Shown here in pieces: positions 1 through 8,997 of a DNA stretch of 64,000 nucleotides. Both the position numbers and the translations under genes were made by a program. The stretch comes from Pseudoscardovia radai (GTDB lineage: Bacteria > Actinomycetota > Actinomycetes > Actinomycetales > Bifidobacteriaceae): positions 1-64,000 of the forward strand of contig NZ_MWWR01000007.1 in assembly GCF_002259605.1 (NCBI RefSeq), read 5' to 3'. A model generated the notes under the pieces. It searched no databases, was not told the DNA's origin, and was given only the letters and a program-made list of their open reading frames with translations. The stretch's first letter is position 1; each line of letters opens with the position of its first letter.

Positions 1-27
1 GACGACCTATTCCCAACGATCCCCCGC

Positions 28-246
28 CCAACAGTGCCTCTCACTGGCACCGGAGCGACCAACGAGACCAACCGTTGACGGAACAATCGTGCATTCCCAA
101 CACCCGCCTCCCCAACAGTGCCTCTCACTGGCACGCCACCCGCCAACGAGACCCACTGTTCGCGGAAAAATCGTGCATTCCCAACACCCGCCTCTCCAAC
201 AGTGCCTCTCACTGGCACACCACCCGCCAGCGAAGCCCACCCACCC
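28..246. repeat. 84-bp hairpin array A, at least 3 units
   Basis: Left arms reading CCAACAGTGCCTCTCACTGG begin at 28, 112 and 196, exactly 84 bp apart. Each is followed about 30 bp later by a degenerate complementary arm, giving an imperfect hairpin of about 51 bp and a spacer of about 33 bp. Bases 1-27 look like the end of such a spacer (ATTCCCAACGATC), so the array probably continues upstream of the window. The same family occurs at 33324, 37886 and 51760. No gene is visible in 1-318. Confidence 0.9.
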
Positions 247-318
247 CTCACGCCGGTGTAGCACGGAGGCGCATCAGGCGTGATATCCTGACGGTAGTCG
301 ACAGACAAAGGAGGAATC

Positions 319-441
319 ATGGCGCGAACACTGACCGTCCAGGCCGTTGTTGCATCTGCCGGGAGTCGCGCCCTGTGTTGTCTGTCCGCCTTCTGTGCAC
401 CGAGCTGTCAGACACCGAGCTGTCCGTCCGATCGGGCATAA
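319..441 (+). CDS. Possible 40-residue cysteine-containing small protein
   Basis: A short ORF starts at an ATG preceded by a very strong Shine-Dalgarno sequence (AAAGGAGGAATC) and encodes 40 residues, ending at TAA just inside a run of GGGCATAACC repeats. Its second half has five cysteines (positions 20, 21, 26, 30 and 35) and several prolines. I recognise no family. The ribosome binding site is the main support. It could instead be a leader peptide or the eroded 5' end of a lost gene, since the downstream sequence to 711 shows no continuation. Confidence 0.35.
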   Translation: MARTLTVQAVVASAGSRALCCLSAFCAPSCQTPSCPSDRA

Positions 442-466
442 CCGGGCATAACCGGGCATAACCGCC
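434..466. repeat. Short tandem repeat GGGCATAACC, 3 copies
   Basis: Three direct copies of the ten-base unit GGGCATAACC lie at the end of the small ORF. The rest of 467-711 is non-coding leader in front of the methyltransferase; I see no other feature there. Confidence 0.7.
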
Positions 467-711
467 AGCTGGCGCGTCCGCGAGCGCCGCGAGTCTTCGC
501 CGCGCCGCCTGACGTCATTTTCTTTTACGATTCCGCCGCGTCCCGCGAGTTTCCGCTGTGAATTTCCACCAGGAATTTCCACGATGGATCCGCTGTATCC
601 GCGGACGGGCAGAGCGTACCCGTATCAGCATTCATATCCGGCGCCGCCGTAGGCGCCTCAGGACGGCCCACCATATCCATATCCGGGCCGCCCGCCATCA
701 CAGGAGTTGTT

Positions 712-1644
712 ATGTTCACCGTCACCACGTCCATGTCCACCGCCCCAACCGCCGCCTCTCCGTCCCGCACATCGGCCTCCGCCGCGCCATCGCTCACCCC
801 GCGCCTGCACGGCGTGAGCGAAACCATGCTGCAGACGCTGGCCATGCGCGGATTGTACGCAGGCGACATGCTGGCCATGAGCCTTCTGCGCCGCCTCGAT
901 TACGATTTCACCGCCGCCATGCGTGATGACGCCCTGGCCGAGGCGGTCGTGTCCCGCACTCGCGCGCTCGACACGCTGGCCACGACCTTCGCCGCCCTGC
1001 ATCCGCACGGGGCCGTCGTGAATCTCGCGGCCGGGCTCGACACGCGCTTCCACCGCATCGCCACGGCGGATATGCGCTGGTTCAACGTCGACCTGCCCGA
1101 CGTGGTCGAGGCGCGACGATTGCTGTTGGGCCATAGCCGGAACCTCACCGATATCGCGGCGGACGCGACCTCGCCCGAGTGGGCGCGGATCGTGCGCGAG
1201 GCCATGGACGGCGCACCGATCGCGCCATCCGTGTCGCCGTCCGCCCCGCGCACCGCATCGGCCACGCCGTCCGCCCCGTCATCGCCGCAAGCCGCGACGC
1301 ACCCCACGCCGCGCCCGGCCGCCGGCCATCGTCTGAACCGCGTCCCCGTGCCCCCGACGCTTGTGCTTATGGAAGGCCTGTCGATGTACCTGAGCGATTC
1401 CTCCCTGGGCACCATCATGTCCATCGTGGCGGAGTACTTCCCCGGCGCCACCTTCGTGTCGGAAACCATCACGCCGGAGTTCATTGCGGACGCTGACATG
1501 CCGTCGATCCGCGCCACCGGATCGCGTTTCACCTGGGGCGCGGAATCGGGCGCGCAAATGGAACGCCTCGAGCCGCGGATGCGCTGGCACGCCGATATTC
1601 CGCTCGAAACGCACGGCCACTACCTCGCGGTTTTCGCCGCCTGA
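712..1644 (+). CDS. LCM/PPM-type class I SAM-dependent methyltransferase
   Basis: The 310-residue protein carries the family signature of leucine carboxyl methyltransferase-like enzymes: NLAAGLDTRF at residues 104-113 (SAM-binding motif I), FNVDLPD at 124-130 (acidic ribose-binding loop), and LVLMEGLSMYL further on. In bacteria such enzymes O-methylate small molecules, often in secondary metabolism; the substrate here cannot be told. A Ser/Pro/Ala-rich insert of about 40 residues interrupts the domain between motif I and the EGLSMYL motif. The start is supported by CAGGAG six bases upstream of ATG. It converges on pafA with an 18-bp gap, and a short stretch around its stop codon (CGCGGTTTTCGC) is duplicated in that gap. 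Confidence 0.85.
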   Translation: MFTVTTSMSTAPTAASPSRTSASAAPSLTPRLHGVSETMLQTLAMRGLYAGDMLAMSLLRRLDYDFTAAMRDDALAEAVVSRTRALDTLATTFAALHPHGAVVNLAAGLDTRFHRIATADMRWFNVDLPDVVEARRLLLGHSRNLTDIAADATSPEWARIVREAMDGAPIAPSVSPSAPRTASATPSAPSSPQAATHPTPRPAAGHRLNRVPVPPTLVLMEGLSMYLSDSSLGTIMSIVAEYFPGATFVSETITPEFIADADMPSIRATGSRFTWGAESGAQMERLEPRMRWHADIPLETHGHYLAVFAA

Positions 1645-1662
1645 GCCGACGCAAGCCGAGCC

Positions 1663-3129
1663 CTACGCGGTTTTCGCAGCCTGAAGCAGCTCCATCACGC
1701 GCTCGTAGCCGGGCGTGGGCGTCGGATCGAAGGGGTCGAGCAGCTGCGTCTCGGCCTGCCTCCCGTCCACCGAGGCGGCCACATGCGTCCAGTCTGCGGA
1801 CCACGTGCAGCCCGGCGTCTTGCCCGCGGCGGCCACGAACGCGCCGCGCAAGGCCGCGCGCGTATCCGCCGGCGGCGTGTCGAGCGCTGCGTCCACGGAG
1901 GCGTCGTCGAGCATCAGACGCATCTGGTCGTGTGCCACAAGGGATTCGAAGATATGCCCGTTGGCAACATCGTGGTAGTCGAGGTCAAACTGGCGGATGC
2001 GCGCGGCCCCCAGATCGGGGTGACGCAGCTTCATGGACTGCACGAAGCGGTATTTCGCAGCCCAGTCCACCCAGCTCGACAGCTCGGTGATGTCGGCGAA
2101 ATGCACGGAGTCAAGCGCCTTCGCCCACAGTTCGAGGCATTCGGGCGCGTCTGCCACATCCAGCGCCACGTCGTCGCCGTGCTCGCGCACGAAGCGGTCC
2201 GCCTCGCGCAGGTACACGCCCTGGATCTCGAGGGCGCATTTGCGCGTGCCATCGGCCATGTCCAGCGGCACGGTTCCGGTCATATCCCGCGCCACGATTT
2301 TGATGGCCTTTCCCGGATCGGCCAGCTCCATGCCCTGCAGCCCCGTCTCGAGGCCGTGGTGCACGGCGTATTCGAGGATGCACAGCACCAGATGCGTGCA
2401 CGTGAGTTTCATCCAGGTGGCGATCTGCGAACGGTTCGAGTCGCCGAGGATCACGTGGAGGCGGCGGTACATGTCGGAGTTGGCCAGCGGCTCGTCGCGC
2501 GTGTTGATCATGGGGCGCGACCGTGTGGTGGAGCTGGAAATGGCGTCGTCAAGGAAGTCGGCGCGCTGCGAAAGGCGGAAGGAGCCGTCCGCGGCCCATG
2601 TGCCGGCGCCCGTGTACAGCTGGCGGGTGATGAGGAACGGGATGAGCTCGCGCCCCAGCAGCGACAGCGGGATATCACGACGCACGAGGTAGTTCTCGTG
2701 GCAGCCGAAGGAGTGACCGGCCGAGTCGACGTTGTTCTTGTACAGGTGCACGCGTGCGTTCGCCCCGTACTCGGACCTCACGAGCTCCTGCGCGTCGAGC
2801 GCCATGCGGCGCATCGTGCGCTCCCCCGCCGCGTCCATGCGCAGCGCGTCGATGGGGCGCGTCGCCTCGGCCGTGGCGTACTCGGGGTGCGAGCCGACGT
2901 CAAGGTAGAGGCGCGATCCGTTCGCGGTATACGTATTGGTGCTGCGCGTGGCCGCCACGACGGGGCGGAACATGAGCATGGCCACGGTTCCCGGATCGGG
3001 TTCGCGCTCGGCGCCCGTCACGGAGATGCCGTACTCGGTTTCGATGCCGAAGATGCGGCGCAGGCTCGGATCGGCCTGCGGCAGGTCGGACATGGAGATG
3101 CGCGATCGGCTGTCCCTGAGCTGCGGCAC
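1663..3129 (-). CDS. pafA: Pup--protein ligase PafA
   Basis: The 488-residue protein is a member of the carboxylate-amine ligase family related to glutamine synthetase. It activates the C-terminal glutamate of Pup with ATP and joins it to substrate lysines. Visible signatures include GIETEYG near residue 30, NTYTANGSRLYLDVGSHPEY, HSFGCHENYLVRR and NTRDEP. It lies directly behind pup, its GTG start being three bases past the pup stop codon; an internal ATG at 3093 is an alternative, but the MPQLRDS start fits what I recall of bifidobacterial PafA. No proteasome subunit gene lies between pup and pafA. Confidence 0.95.
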   Translation of the reverse strand: MPQLRDSRSRISMSDLPQADPSLRRIFGIETEYGISVTGAEREPDPGTVAMLMFRPVVAATRSTNTYTANGSRLYLDVGSHPEYATAEATRPIDALRMDAAGERTMRRMALDAQELVRSEYGANARVHLYKNNVDSAGHSFGCHENYLVRRDIPLSLLGRELIPFLITRQLYTGAGTWAADGSFRLSQRADFLDDAISSSTTRSRPMINTRDEPLANSDMYRRLHVILGDSNRSQIATWMKLTCTHLVLCILEYAVHHGLETGLQGMELADPGKAIKIVARDMTGTVPLDMADGTRKCALEIQGVYLREADRFVREHGDDVALDVADAPECLELWAKALDSVHFADITELSSWVDWAAKYRFVQSMKLRHPDLGAARIRQFDLDYHDVANGHIFESLVAHDQMRLMLDDASVDAALDTPPADTRAALRGAFVAAAGKTPGCTWSADWTHVAASVDGRQAETQLLDPFDPTPTPGYERVMELLQAAKTA

Positions 3130-3132
3130 CTG

Positions 3133-3345
3133 TCACTCGCCGCCCTTCTGGACGAAGTGGTTGACGTAGTCCTCGGCGTTGTTCTCGAGAACCGATTCGA
3201 TGTCGTCGAGAACGGAGTCGAGGCCCTCGGCGGCGTCCTGGTATTCGACGGACGGCGCGGCCTGCGTCTGGGATGCGTTCCCGGCGGCGTTCACGATGGC
3301 GTTCGCGGCGGTGACCGGCTTGCGAATCTGACCTTCCTGCGGCAT
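3133..3345 (-). CDS. pup: Prokaryotic ubiquitin-like protein Pup
   Basis: A 70-residue, mostly disordered, acidic protein ending in [11 protein letters not shown]. The C-terminal Gly-Gly-Glu means it is made in ligation-ready form and needs no deamidation, unlike mycobacterial Pup, which ends in Gln. The conserved C-terminal half ([19 protein letters not shown]) matches the region that binds PafA, Dop and the ATPase coiled coil. Start codon ATG is preceded by CAGGAGGTCACA. It is very probably co-transcribed with pafA. Confidence 0.96.
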   Translation of the reverse strand: MPQEGQIRKPVTAANAIVNAAGNASQTQAAPSVEYQDAAEGLDSVLDDIESVLENNAEDYVNHFVQKGGE

Positions 3346-3553
3346 TGTGACCTCCTGTGTGGCCTGATGATGGCCTCTGTATGGCCCTGTTCGGCCTGCG
3401 CGGACGGCGCGCGGTTCGTGCGCGGTCCGTCGGCCTTACTGTGGCCCCGCCCGGAGCGGGGCCGGCGTTCCGTAGGCTAGATTACCTCACGCCTCAGGCC
3501 GCGTCACCCGGCGCGGCCGCATCGTCGCCGCCAGACGCGCCCGGCTCCGTGCT

Positions 3554-4507
3554 CTACGCGCCCGTCCCCGCGCCTGCGCCCGGCGTCCCGGTCAGGTACG
3601 GGATGAGCTCGTCGCGCAGCAGGCCGTTCGTGGCGAGCACATCGTTGTCGGAGCTCCAGCGAATCTTCCCGCCGTCCCATCTCTCGAGCGTGCCCTGCGC
3701 CTCCCAGACCACGGCCGTGGCCGCGGCGACGGCGGGGACGTCCCACGAGTGCAGCGCGGATTCGAAGTAGGCATCGTATGTTCCGTCGGCCACCTTGCAC
3801 AGGTCGAGCGAGGCGGGGCCGATGCGCTTGATGTCGGCCGGATGCCCGGCCAGCGACGCGGCCTTCTCGAGCACCTGTTTGGATTCCTCGGGGAAATACG
3901 ACATGCCGAAGCAGATCATGGAGCCGTCGAGCGAGCGCGTGGCGGACGGGATGACGGCCTCGCGCTTCTCCTCGCCCTGCGGGGTGCGGCGGATGCGGAT
4001 GGCGCCCTCGCCGCGCGCCGCGAGGTACATGAGGCCGAGCGCCGGCGCGTACACGACGCCGAGGATCGGATACACCTCCCCCTGGCCGTTTACCTCGAGG
4101 ATGGCGATGGTGATGGTCCATTCGCTGAGGTTGCGCATGAAGTTGATGGCGCCGTCCAGCGGGCACAGGCTCCAGAAGCGGTTGCCCGGCGTCCGGTCTC
4201 CGCCGCCGTCCTCCCAGAAGCCGTTGAGCGGGTTGATGGCGCTGACCTTGGCGCGCAGGAAGTCCATGATGGCGTCGTTGACGTCGGTGGTGTAGGCCTT
4301 GCCCGGCTCTTCCTGCCTGGCCTGGGTGCTGTGCGGGCGCAGCTGCATGCGCAGCGCCTGCGCGCCCGCTTGGGTGGCGACCTGCGAGATGTCGAAGGTC
4401 AGCGAGCGCATGAGATTCGTATCCGACGTCTCGAGCGCCTTCTGCGCGTCGACGGGCTCCTCGGAGCCCTGGCCGCCGGTGGGCGTGGGGGTGATGATGT
4501 TCCTCAT
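3554..4507 (-). CDS. Inositol monophosphatase-like protein with altered active site
   Basis: The 317-residue protein shows the inositol monophosphatase fold: a WED segment in place of the usual GEE, LCPLDGAINF in place of the consensus DPIDGTxNF, and SWDVPAVAAATAVVWEAQG near the C-terminus, matching the WDxAA metal site. The first aspartate of DPIDGT, a metal ligand in the family, is cysteine here, so activity may be changed or lost (inference). The start at ATG 4507 is chosen for the Shine-Dalgarno GGAAGGG; the open frame runs further upstream. It sits between pup and dop, the part of the cassette where other actinobacteria keep prcB and prcA. Confidence 0.75.
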   Translation of the reverse strand: MRNIITPTPTGGQGSEEPVDAQKALETSDTNLMRSLTFDISQVATQAGAQALRMQLRPHSTQARQEEPGKAYTTDVNDAIMDFLRAKVSAINPLNGFWEDGGGDRTPGNRFWSLCPLDGAINFMRNLSEWTITIAILEVNGQGEVYPILGVVYAPALGLMYLAARGEGAIRIRRTPQGEEKREAVIPSATRSLDGSMICFGMSYFPEESKQVLEKAASLAGHPADIKRIGPASLDLCKVADGTYDAYFESALHSWDVPAVAAATAVVWEAQGTLERWDGGKIRWSSDNDVLATNGLLRDELIPYLTGTPGAGAGTGA

Positions 4508-5056
4508 ATGACCCTTCCTTGCACGATGTCTTACACGATGTATACGGCGCGTCTCACGGCGCGCCGGGGCGCGGTCTGCCGGGGGATGGGCCCGTGCCGT
4601 GCCGTTCCTGTGGGCGGGACGCCGGGAGGCGTTCCGCGAAAGGGATTGCGGGGTTCCGTCGGACCCGCGTGCAGCGGTTGTCTCGTTCCGTCGCCCGCTG
4701 GGCGCGTCCGGTGCCTCGCGTCCGTCCTCCGGCTGCATCCGCCCCCATTCGTGGCGCTGTGCGCGCCGCTGCCTAGCGGATGATGGGGTGCCGTCGGACG
4801 GTGGCCGGCGGTTGCCCGCCTGCCGTGATATCGGTGTGTTCTCGGTTTTCGTTACTGATGGGTGTTCTTGTGTTCCTCTGCCTTATTCGGTTCTTCTGTT
4901 CATGCCGGCGGACGATGCCGATATCCGCATCCTCCGGGCGGCGGCGCCGGCTTGCTGGCGTCCGTCGGAAATATTCTATACGCCTCGCACGGCAGGCCGG
5001 TATTGCGCCGTGATATTCGCTGACGGCGTGATATTCGCTGACGGAGCGAACGCAGA
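4508..5056. other. 549-bp intergenic region
   Basis: No convincing gene on either strand; open frames here are short and lack ribosome binding sites. Near the dop end a 19-bp segment (GTGATATTCGCTGACGG and flanks, 5010-5045) is tandemly duplicated. The promoter of the phosphatase-like gene is expected near 4520-4600 but is not obvious. Confidence 0.5.
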
Positions 5057-6772
5057 TCAGGCGCCGATGGCACTCAGGAAGGCGCGAATCGCGTCATCCC
5101 CCGGCGTGCCGTCCTCCCCCGCGGCCGCGAGCAGCGCTTCGAGCGCCGCCCCGTCGGCGGCCTCGGTATGCGCCAGCGGGTCGGCGCAGTCGATGGGATG
5201 CGGTTCGCCGGTCGAATCGTGAAGAACGATGCGCCCCCATCCCGCGGCATGCACGATTCCGGGCGCGCCGTCCACGAGGCGGCCGCGCAGCCACGCGCGC
5301 GTGTCTCGCGGCGGAAGTTCCTGCGCCTGCCGGATCTGGGAATCGTCCACCAGCCTCTCGGAACGGGGCCTGACCGATTCGAACACGGAGCCACGCGGCT
5401 CGAGCGCCGCCCATGCGATATCCGCGGCGCGCAGCCTCGCGTCCGTCCAGTCCAGGGCGCGGCGGCGGCGCAGACTTTCGAGGATCTGCCATTTGAGCAG
5501 CCATTCGAGCCGCCCCGCCTCGGCGCGCAGCCCCAGGCGCGCGTCGTCGCCGGCTTGCATAACATGTGCCACGTCCTCGAGCGCCCTGCCCCACATGCCG
5601 GCCACGCGGCGCGTGGCATCGTCGGGCCACAGGGGCTCGCCCTGCGTCGTGCAGCCCCAGACGCGCGCCGCGGCGGCGTACACGAGGCCGCGCAGCCTGA
5701 TCTGCGCCTGCCAGGCGGTGAGGCGCTCGCCGGTTTCCGTTTCGAAAGGCCGGCGCAACGTGAGGTCATGGGACACGTCGTGCATCGCGGCCACCGGGTC
5801 GGCCGGCATCAGCGCGGCGATCTGCGCGTCGGCGTCCATGTCGGCGGCTTCGAAGGCGCCGGCGAGCCAGACGATGAGCGCCGTCGTGCCCAGCTTCAGG
5901 GCCTCGGGCACGTCCATGCGGTTGGCGTCGCCCACGATGACATGGAAGCGGCGGAAGTCGCCGGTGGAATGCGATTCGTCGCGCGTGTTGACGATGGGCC
6001 GGTCGAAGGTGGTCTGCAGCCCGATGCGCGCGTGGAAGTAATCGGCGCGCTGCGACAGCTGGAAACCCGCCTCCTCGCCGCGCTCCCCGAGCCCCACGCG
6101 GCCGGCGCCGGTGAAGATCTGACGCGTGACGGCGTGGATGGTGAACAGGCGCGCCAGGCAGGAGAAGGGCACGGCGCGCGGCACGTGGTAGTTCTCGTGC
6201 GCGCCCCAGCTGGCGCCCTTGCCGTCGGCGTTGTTGCGGTGCAGGACGATGCGCCGTCCGGTCGCCTCGTTCGCGCGGCGCGCCGCGTCGAGCATCAGCG
6301 CGTCACCCGCGCGGTCATAGGCCAGGGCCTCGAAGGGGCCGACGGCCTCCGGTGCCGAGTACTCGGGATGCGCATGGTCCACGTAGATGCGGGCGCCGTT
6401 GGCCTGCAGGCGGTTCGTGGCGCGCAACTGCGGGGAGTCGGTGAGCATGCCGGGATCCGCGAGCGCCCGTTCGAGCCGGGTGCCGCGCGCGTCGTTGACA
6501 GGGTCTTCGAGGCCGTAGTCCCAGCGGATGGCGGCGCGGGCCCCGTCGCCGGCCGCGTCGATCACGTCATGGCTCAGCTGGATGGGATTGGCGCCGGGAT
6601 CGGCGAGGTCACTGACCGCGTATTCGGTTTCGATGCCGATGACGCCCATGGGGCTGCGCGCCGGGGACGCGGGGTCCGCCGCCGGCGAGCCGAGGAACGC
6701 CCCGGGCGCGGGGGACGCCGCGCCGCCGGTTCCGGAGATGCGCTGTGCGCCGTCGATATCGTGGTAAGCCAT
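5057..6772 (-). CDS. dop: Depupylase/Pup deamidase Dop
   Basis: The 571-residue protein is homologous to PafA and glutamine synthetase: MGVIGIETEYAV near the start, ATNRLQANGARIYVDHAHPEY, WGAHENYHVPR and NTRDES follow in family order. Dop removes Pup from substrates and, where Pup ends in Gln, deamidates it; the Pup here already ends in Glu, so only depupylation is needed. ATG 6772 is preferred over the upstream GTG/ATG choices because it has GGAAGGACA about eight bases upstream. It is followed on the same strand by the phosphatase-like gene and preceded by arc, consistent with one pupylation gene block. Confidence 0.93.
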   Translation of the reverse strand: MAYHDIDGAQRISGTGGAASPAPGAFLGSPAADPASPARSPMGVIGIETEYAVSDLADPGANPIQLSHDVIDAAGDGARAAIRWDYGLEDPVNDARGTRLERALADPGMLTDSPQLRATNRLQANGARIYVDHAHPEYSAPEAVGPFEALAYDRAGDALMLDAARRANEATGRRIVLHRNNADGKGASWGAHENYHVPRAVPFSCLARLFTIHAVTRQIFTGAGRVGLGERGEEAGFQLSQRADYFHARIGLQTTFDRPIVNTRDESHSTGDFRRFHVIVGDANRMDVPEALKLGTTALIVWLAGAFEAADMDADAQIAALMPADPVAAMHDVSHDLTLRRPFETETGERLTAWQAQIRLRGLVYAAAARVWGCTTQGEPLWPDDATRRVAGMWGRALEDVAHVMQAGDDARLGLRAEAGRLEWLLKWQILESLRRRRALDWTDARLRAADIAWAALEPRGSVFESVRPRSERLVDDSQIRQAQELPPRDTRAWLRGRLVDGAPGIVHAAGWGRIVLHDSTGEPHPIDCADPLAHTEAADGAALEALLAAAGEDGTPGDDAIRAFLSAIGA

Positions 6773-6850
6773 TCGCCTGTCCTTCCGTTTTGTCGCCACG
6801 CCGTCCTGCCGCCACGCCGCCGTCGCGGCGGGCTGCGTGGCGCACCGTGT

Positions 6851-8704
6851 CTATTTGATGCCGCCGTCCGTGAGGAAACTCGCGCCGCCTGACAGCGCCG
6901 CGTCGCCGGTCGACAGCAGCACCTGCGAGACATTGTCGCCGATGCCGGCGATGCGCGCCCACTGCTGCACGTTCTGCGAGGTATACGCCTGGCTCGCGGC
7001 ATCGCTGGACTCCGCGAACTCCTGCTGCACCGCCTGCAGCAGCCCGTCGCGCGTGATCAGTGACTCGCCGCCGTTCGCAATGGAATGCTTGAGCGCCGCC
7101 ATCTTCGCGCGGTTCACGATGCTCGCGAGCATGGCGCCGGAGCACAGGTTGCCCAGGTACACGTCGCTGCGCACGCCTTTCGAGTCGTAGACGGCGCAGA
7201 TGTGGCGGCGGTGCGATTTCTCGTACACGTCGGTCACCACCGCGTTGATGAGGCTGTCGGGCGTCTCGTTCTCGTCGATCGGCAGGTCGGTGGTGATGTA
7301 GCGGCGCAGGATGTCGACGGCCTGCTCGGGGCCGGGGCGGTCGATGCGGATCTTCACGTCGAGGCGGCCGGGGCGCAGGACGGCGGGGTCGATCATGTCG
7401 ACGCGGTTCGAGGCGCCGATCACGATGACGTTGTCCAACGATTCGATGCCGTCGAGCTCGGTGAGGAACTGCGGCACGATGGTGGTCTCGATATCGGATG
7501 ACACGCCGCTGCCGCGCGTGCGCAGCAGCGAGTCGATCTCGTCGATGAACACGATGACGGGCACGCCGCGGGCGGCGCGCTCGCGGGCGCGGGCGAACAC
7601 GGAGCGCATCGTGCGTTCGGCCTCGCCCACGTATTTGCTGAGGATCTCAGGGCCCTTGACGGAGAGAAACACGCCGGGGCTTCGAGGCGTGTCGGGGGTC
7701 TGTGCGGCCGACAGCGCATGAGGGTCCGCCGGCGCATGCGCCGCCTGGGAGGCGGGCGCGTCGTCTTGCATGAAGCCCTTCGACAGCGCGTTCGCGATGG
7801 CCTTGGCGATCAGCGTCTTGCCGTTGCCCGGAGGACCGTACAGAAGCACGCCCTGCGGGGGCTTGAGGCCGTAGCGTTCGTACAGGTCACGATGCAGGAA
7901 GGGCATCTCCACGGCGTCACGGATGCGCTCGATCTGCTCATCGAGGCCGCCGATGTCGGCGAAGGTCACGTCGGGCGCCTCCTCGAGCACGAGATCGTTG
8001 GCATCATAGCGCGGAAGGACCTCGACGGCGTAGTGGCCGGATGCGTCGAGCAGCACGTCATCGCCCTCGGCCACGTCGCGGCGTGCGATGCCGCCGCCGC
8101 GCAGCACCACCGCACGGGCGCCGGAGGAATCGTCCACCAGGAGCCGGTCGGCGCCCAGCAAGGAGCGCACGCGGCGCACGGGGCCGGTGATTGTGGTGGA
8201 CACGGCGCGCACAAGCACGAGATTGTCGTTGAGCAACACGCTCTGGCCGGGCGTCAGGTGGTCGACCTTCACCTGTGGCGAGACCACAACGATCATGCGG
8301 CGGGCGCCCTGGATAACCTCCGCGGTGGCGCGCTGCACGCCGCGGTCGATGCGCGTGGAGTCGACGCGCACGAACACCGCGTAGGTGGTCGGCGGATGCG
8401 CGAGGTCGTTGAGGCGCGAGCGCGCGTCGGTCAGCTGCTCCCCCGCTTTCGAGAGCGCCGCTGCGAGCGCGTGGTTACGCTCGTGCATGGCGTCGAGGCG
8501 GCGCGCCATCTCGTCGAGCCGGGCCTCGTACCGGCCGCGTTCGGAGGTCATATCCGGCGAGGCCGGGGCGTAGGCGGCGGTGTCCGCGGCGCAGTCAGAC
8601 GCGGCGCCGCGATTGCTGTCGGTCCCACGATTGGCCGCGACGTCGTTCCCAGCGACGTCGTTTCCAGCGCCGGCGCCCGCGCCGTTGCCTGTCAGTGCGT
8701 CCAT
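6851..8704 (-). CDS. arc: AAA ATPase ARC (Mpa-type, proteasome-associated family)
   Basis: The 617-residue protein has an N-terminal coiled coil (about residues 55-100, the Pup-binding element in Mpa), OB-fold domains, and one AAA module with Walker A GPPGNGKT, Walker B VIVFIDEID and a second region of homology around PAVLRPGRLD. A short Ala/Pro/Asp-rich insert follows the Walker A helix. In Mycobacterium, Mpa ends in Gly-Gln-Tyr-Leu to dock on the 20S proteasome; this protein ends in DGGIK, so the docking tail is absent. Start ATG has AAGGAG seven bases upstream. It heads the pupylation block and is divergent from serB. Confidence 0.93.
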   Translation of the reverse strand: MDALTGNGAGAGAGNDVAGNDVAANRGTDSNRGAASDCAADTAAYAPASPDMTSERGRYEARLDEMARRLDAMHERNHALAAALSKAGEQLTDARSRLNDLAHPPTTYAVFVRVDSTRIDRGVQRATAEVIQGARRMIVVVSPQVKVDHLTPGQSVLLNDNLVLVRAVSTTITGPVRRVRSLLGADRLLVDDSSGARAVVLRGGGIARRDVAEGDDVLLDASGHYAVEVLPRYDANDLVLEEAPDVTFADIGGLDEQIERIRDAVEMPFLHRDLYERYGLKPPQGVLLYGPPGNGKTLIAKAIANALSKGFMQDDAPASQAAHAPADPHALSAAQTPDTPRSPGVFLSVKGPEILSKYVGEAERTMRSVFARARERAARGVPVIVFIDEIDSLLRTRGSGVSSDIETTIVPQFLTELDGIESLDNVIVIGASNRVDMIDPAVLRPGRLDVKIRIDRPGPEQAVDILRRYITTDLPIDENETPDSLINAVVTDVYEKSHRRHICAVYDSKGVRSDVYLGNLCSGAMLASIVNRAKMAALKHSIANGGESLITRDGLLQAVQQEFAESSDAASQAYTSQNVQQWARIAGIGDNVSQVLLSTGDAALSGGASFLTDGGIK

Positions 8705-8935
8705 ATGCGCTCCTTACTGATATATTCCGTTCCGCCCGCCGCCGGCCGAAAACCCGGCCGCCGCGTCGGACCCGCTGCCACCACGGTACGACGCACGCTG
8801 GAGAGCCGCGTCACGCGGTTCGCGACCAGCGCAATCCGCCTGACGGGCGGTACAGGTCCCGCGCATCCACCGGTGCACGATGGGTTTCCGGAAGGCCCCG
8901 GGGCCCGCGCCACACCCTTCCGCATGGAGAGGGCG

Positions 8936-8950
8936 CCATGTAGAATAGCC
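8936..8950 (+). promoter_or_regulatory. Possible serB promoter -10 region
   Basis: TAGAAT at about 8941 resembles a -10 box with a weak TTCCGC-like -35 about 18 bp upstream. It lies 50 bp before serB in the arc-serB divergent region. By-eye match only. Confidence 0.3.
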
Positions 8951-8997
8951 GTGTTTATGCGGCCGCACAGCCCGCCGAATCGTGAAGAAAGCCGATA

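Noticed and set aside
1783-3480. 565-residue plus-strand ORF opposite pafA and pup
   Set aside because: It is the antisense shadow of two clear genes in GC-rich DNA, with His/Arg/Val-rich composition and no start signal.
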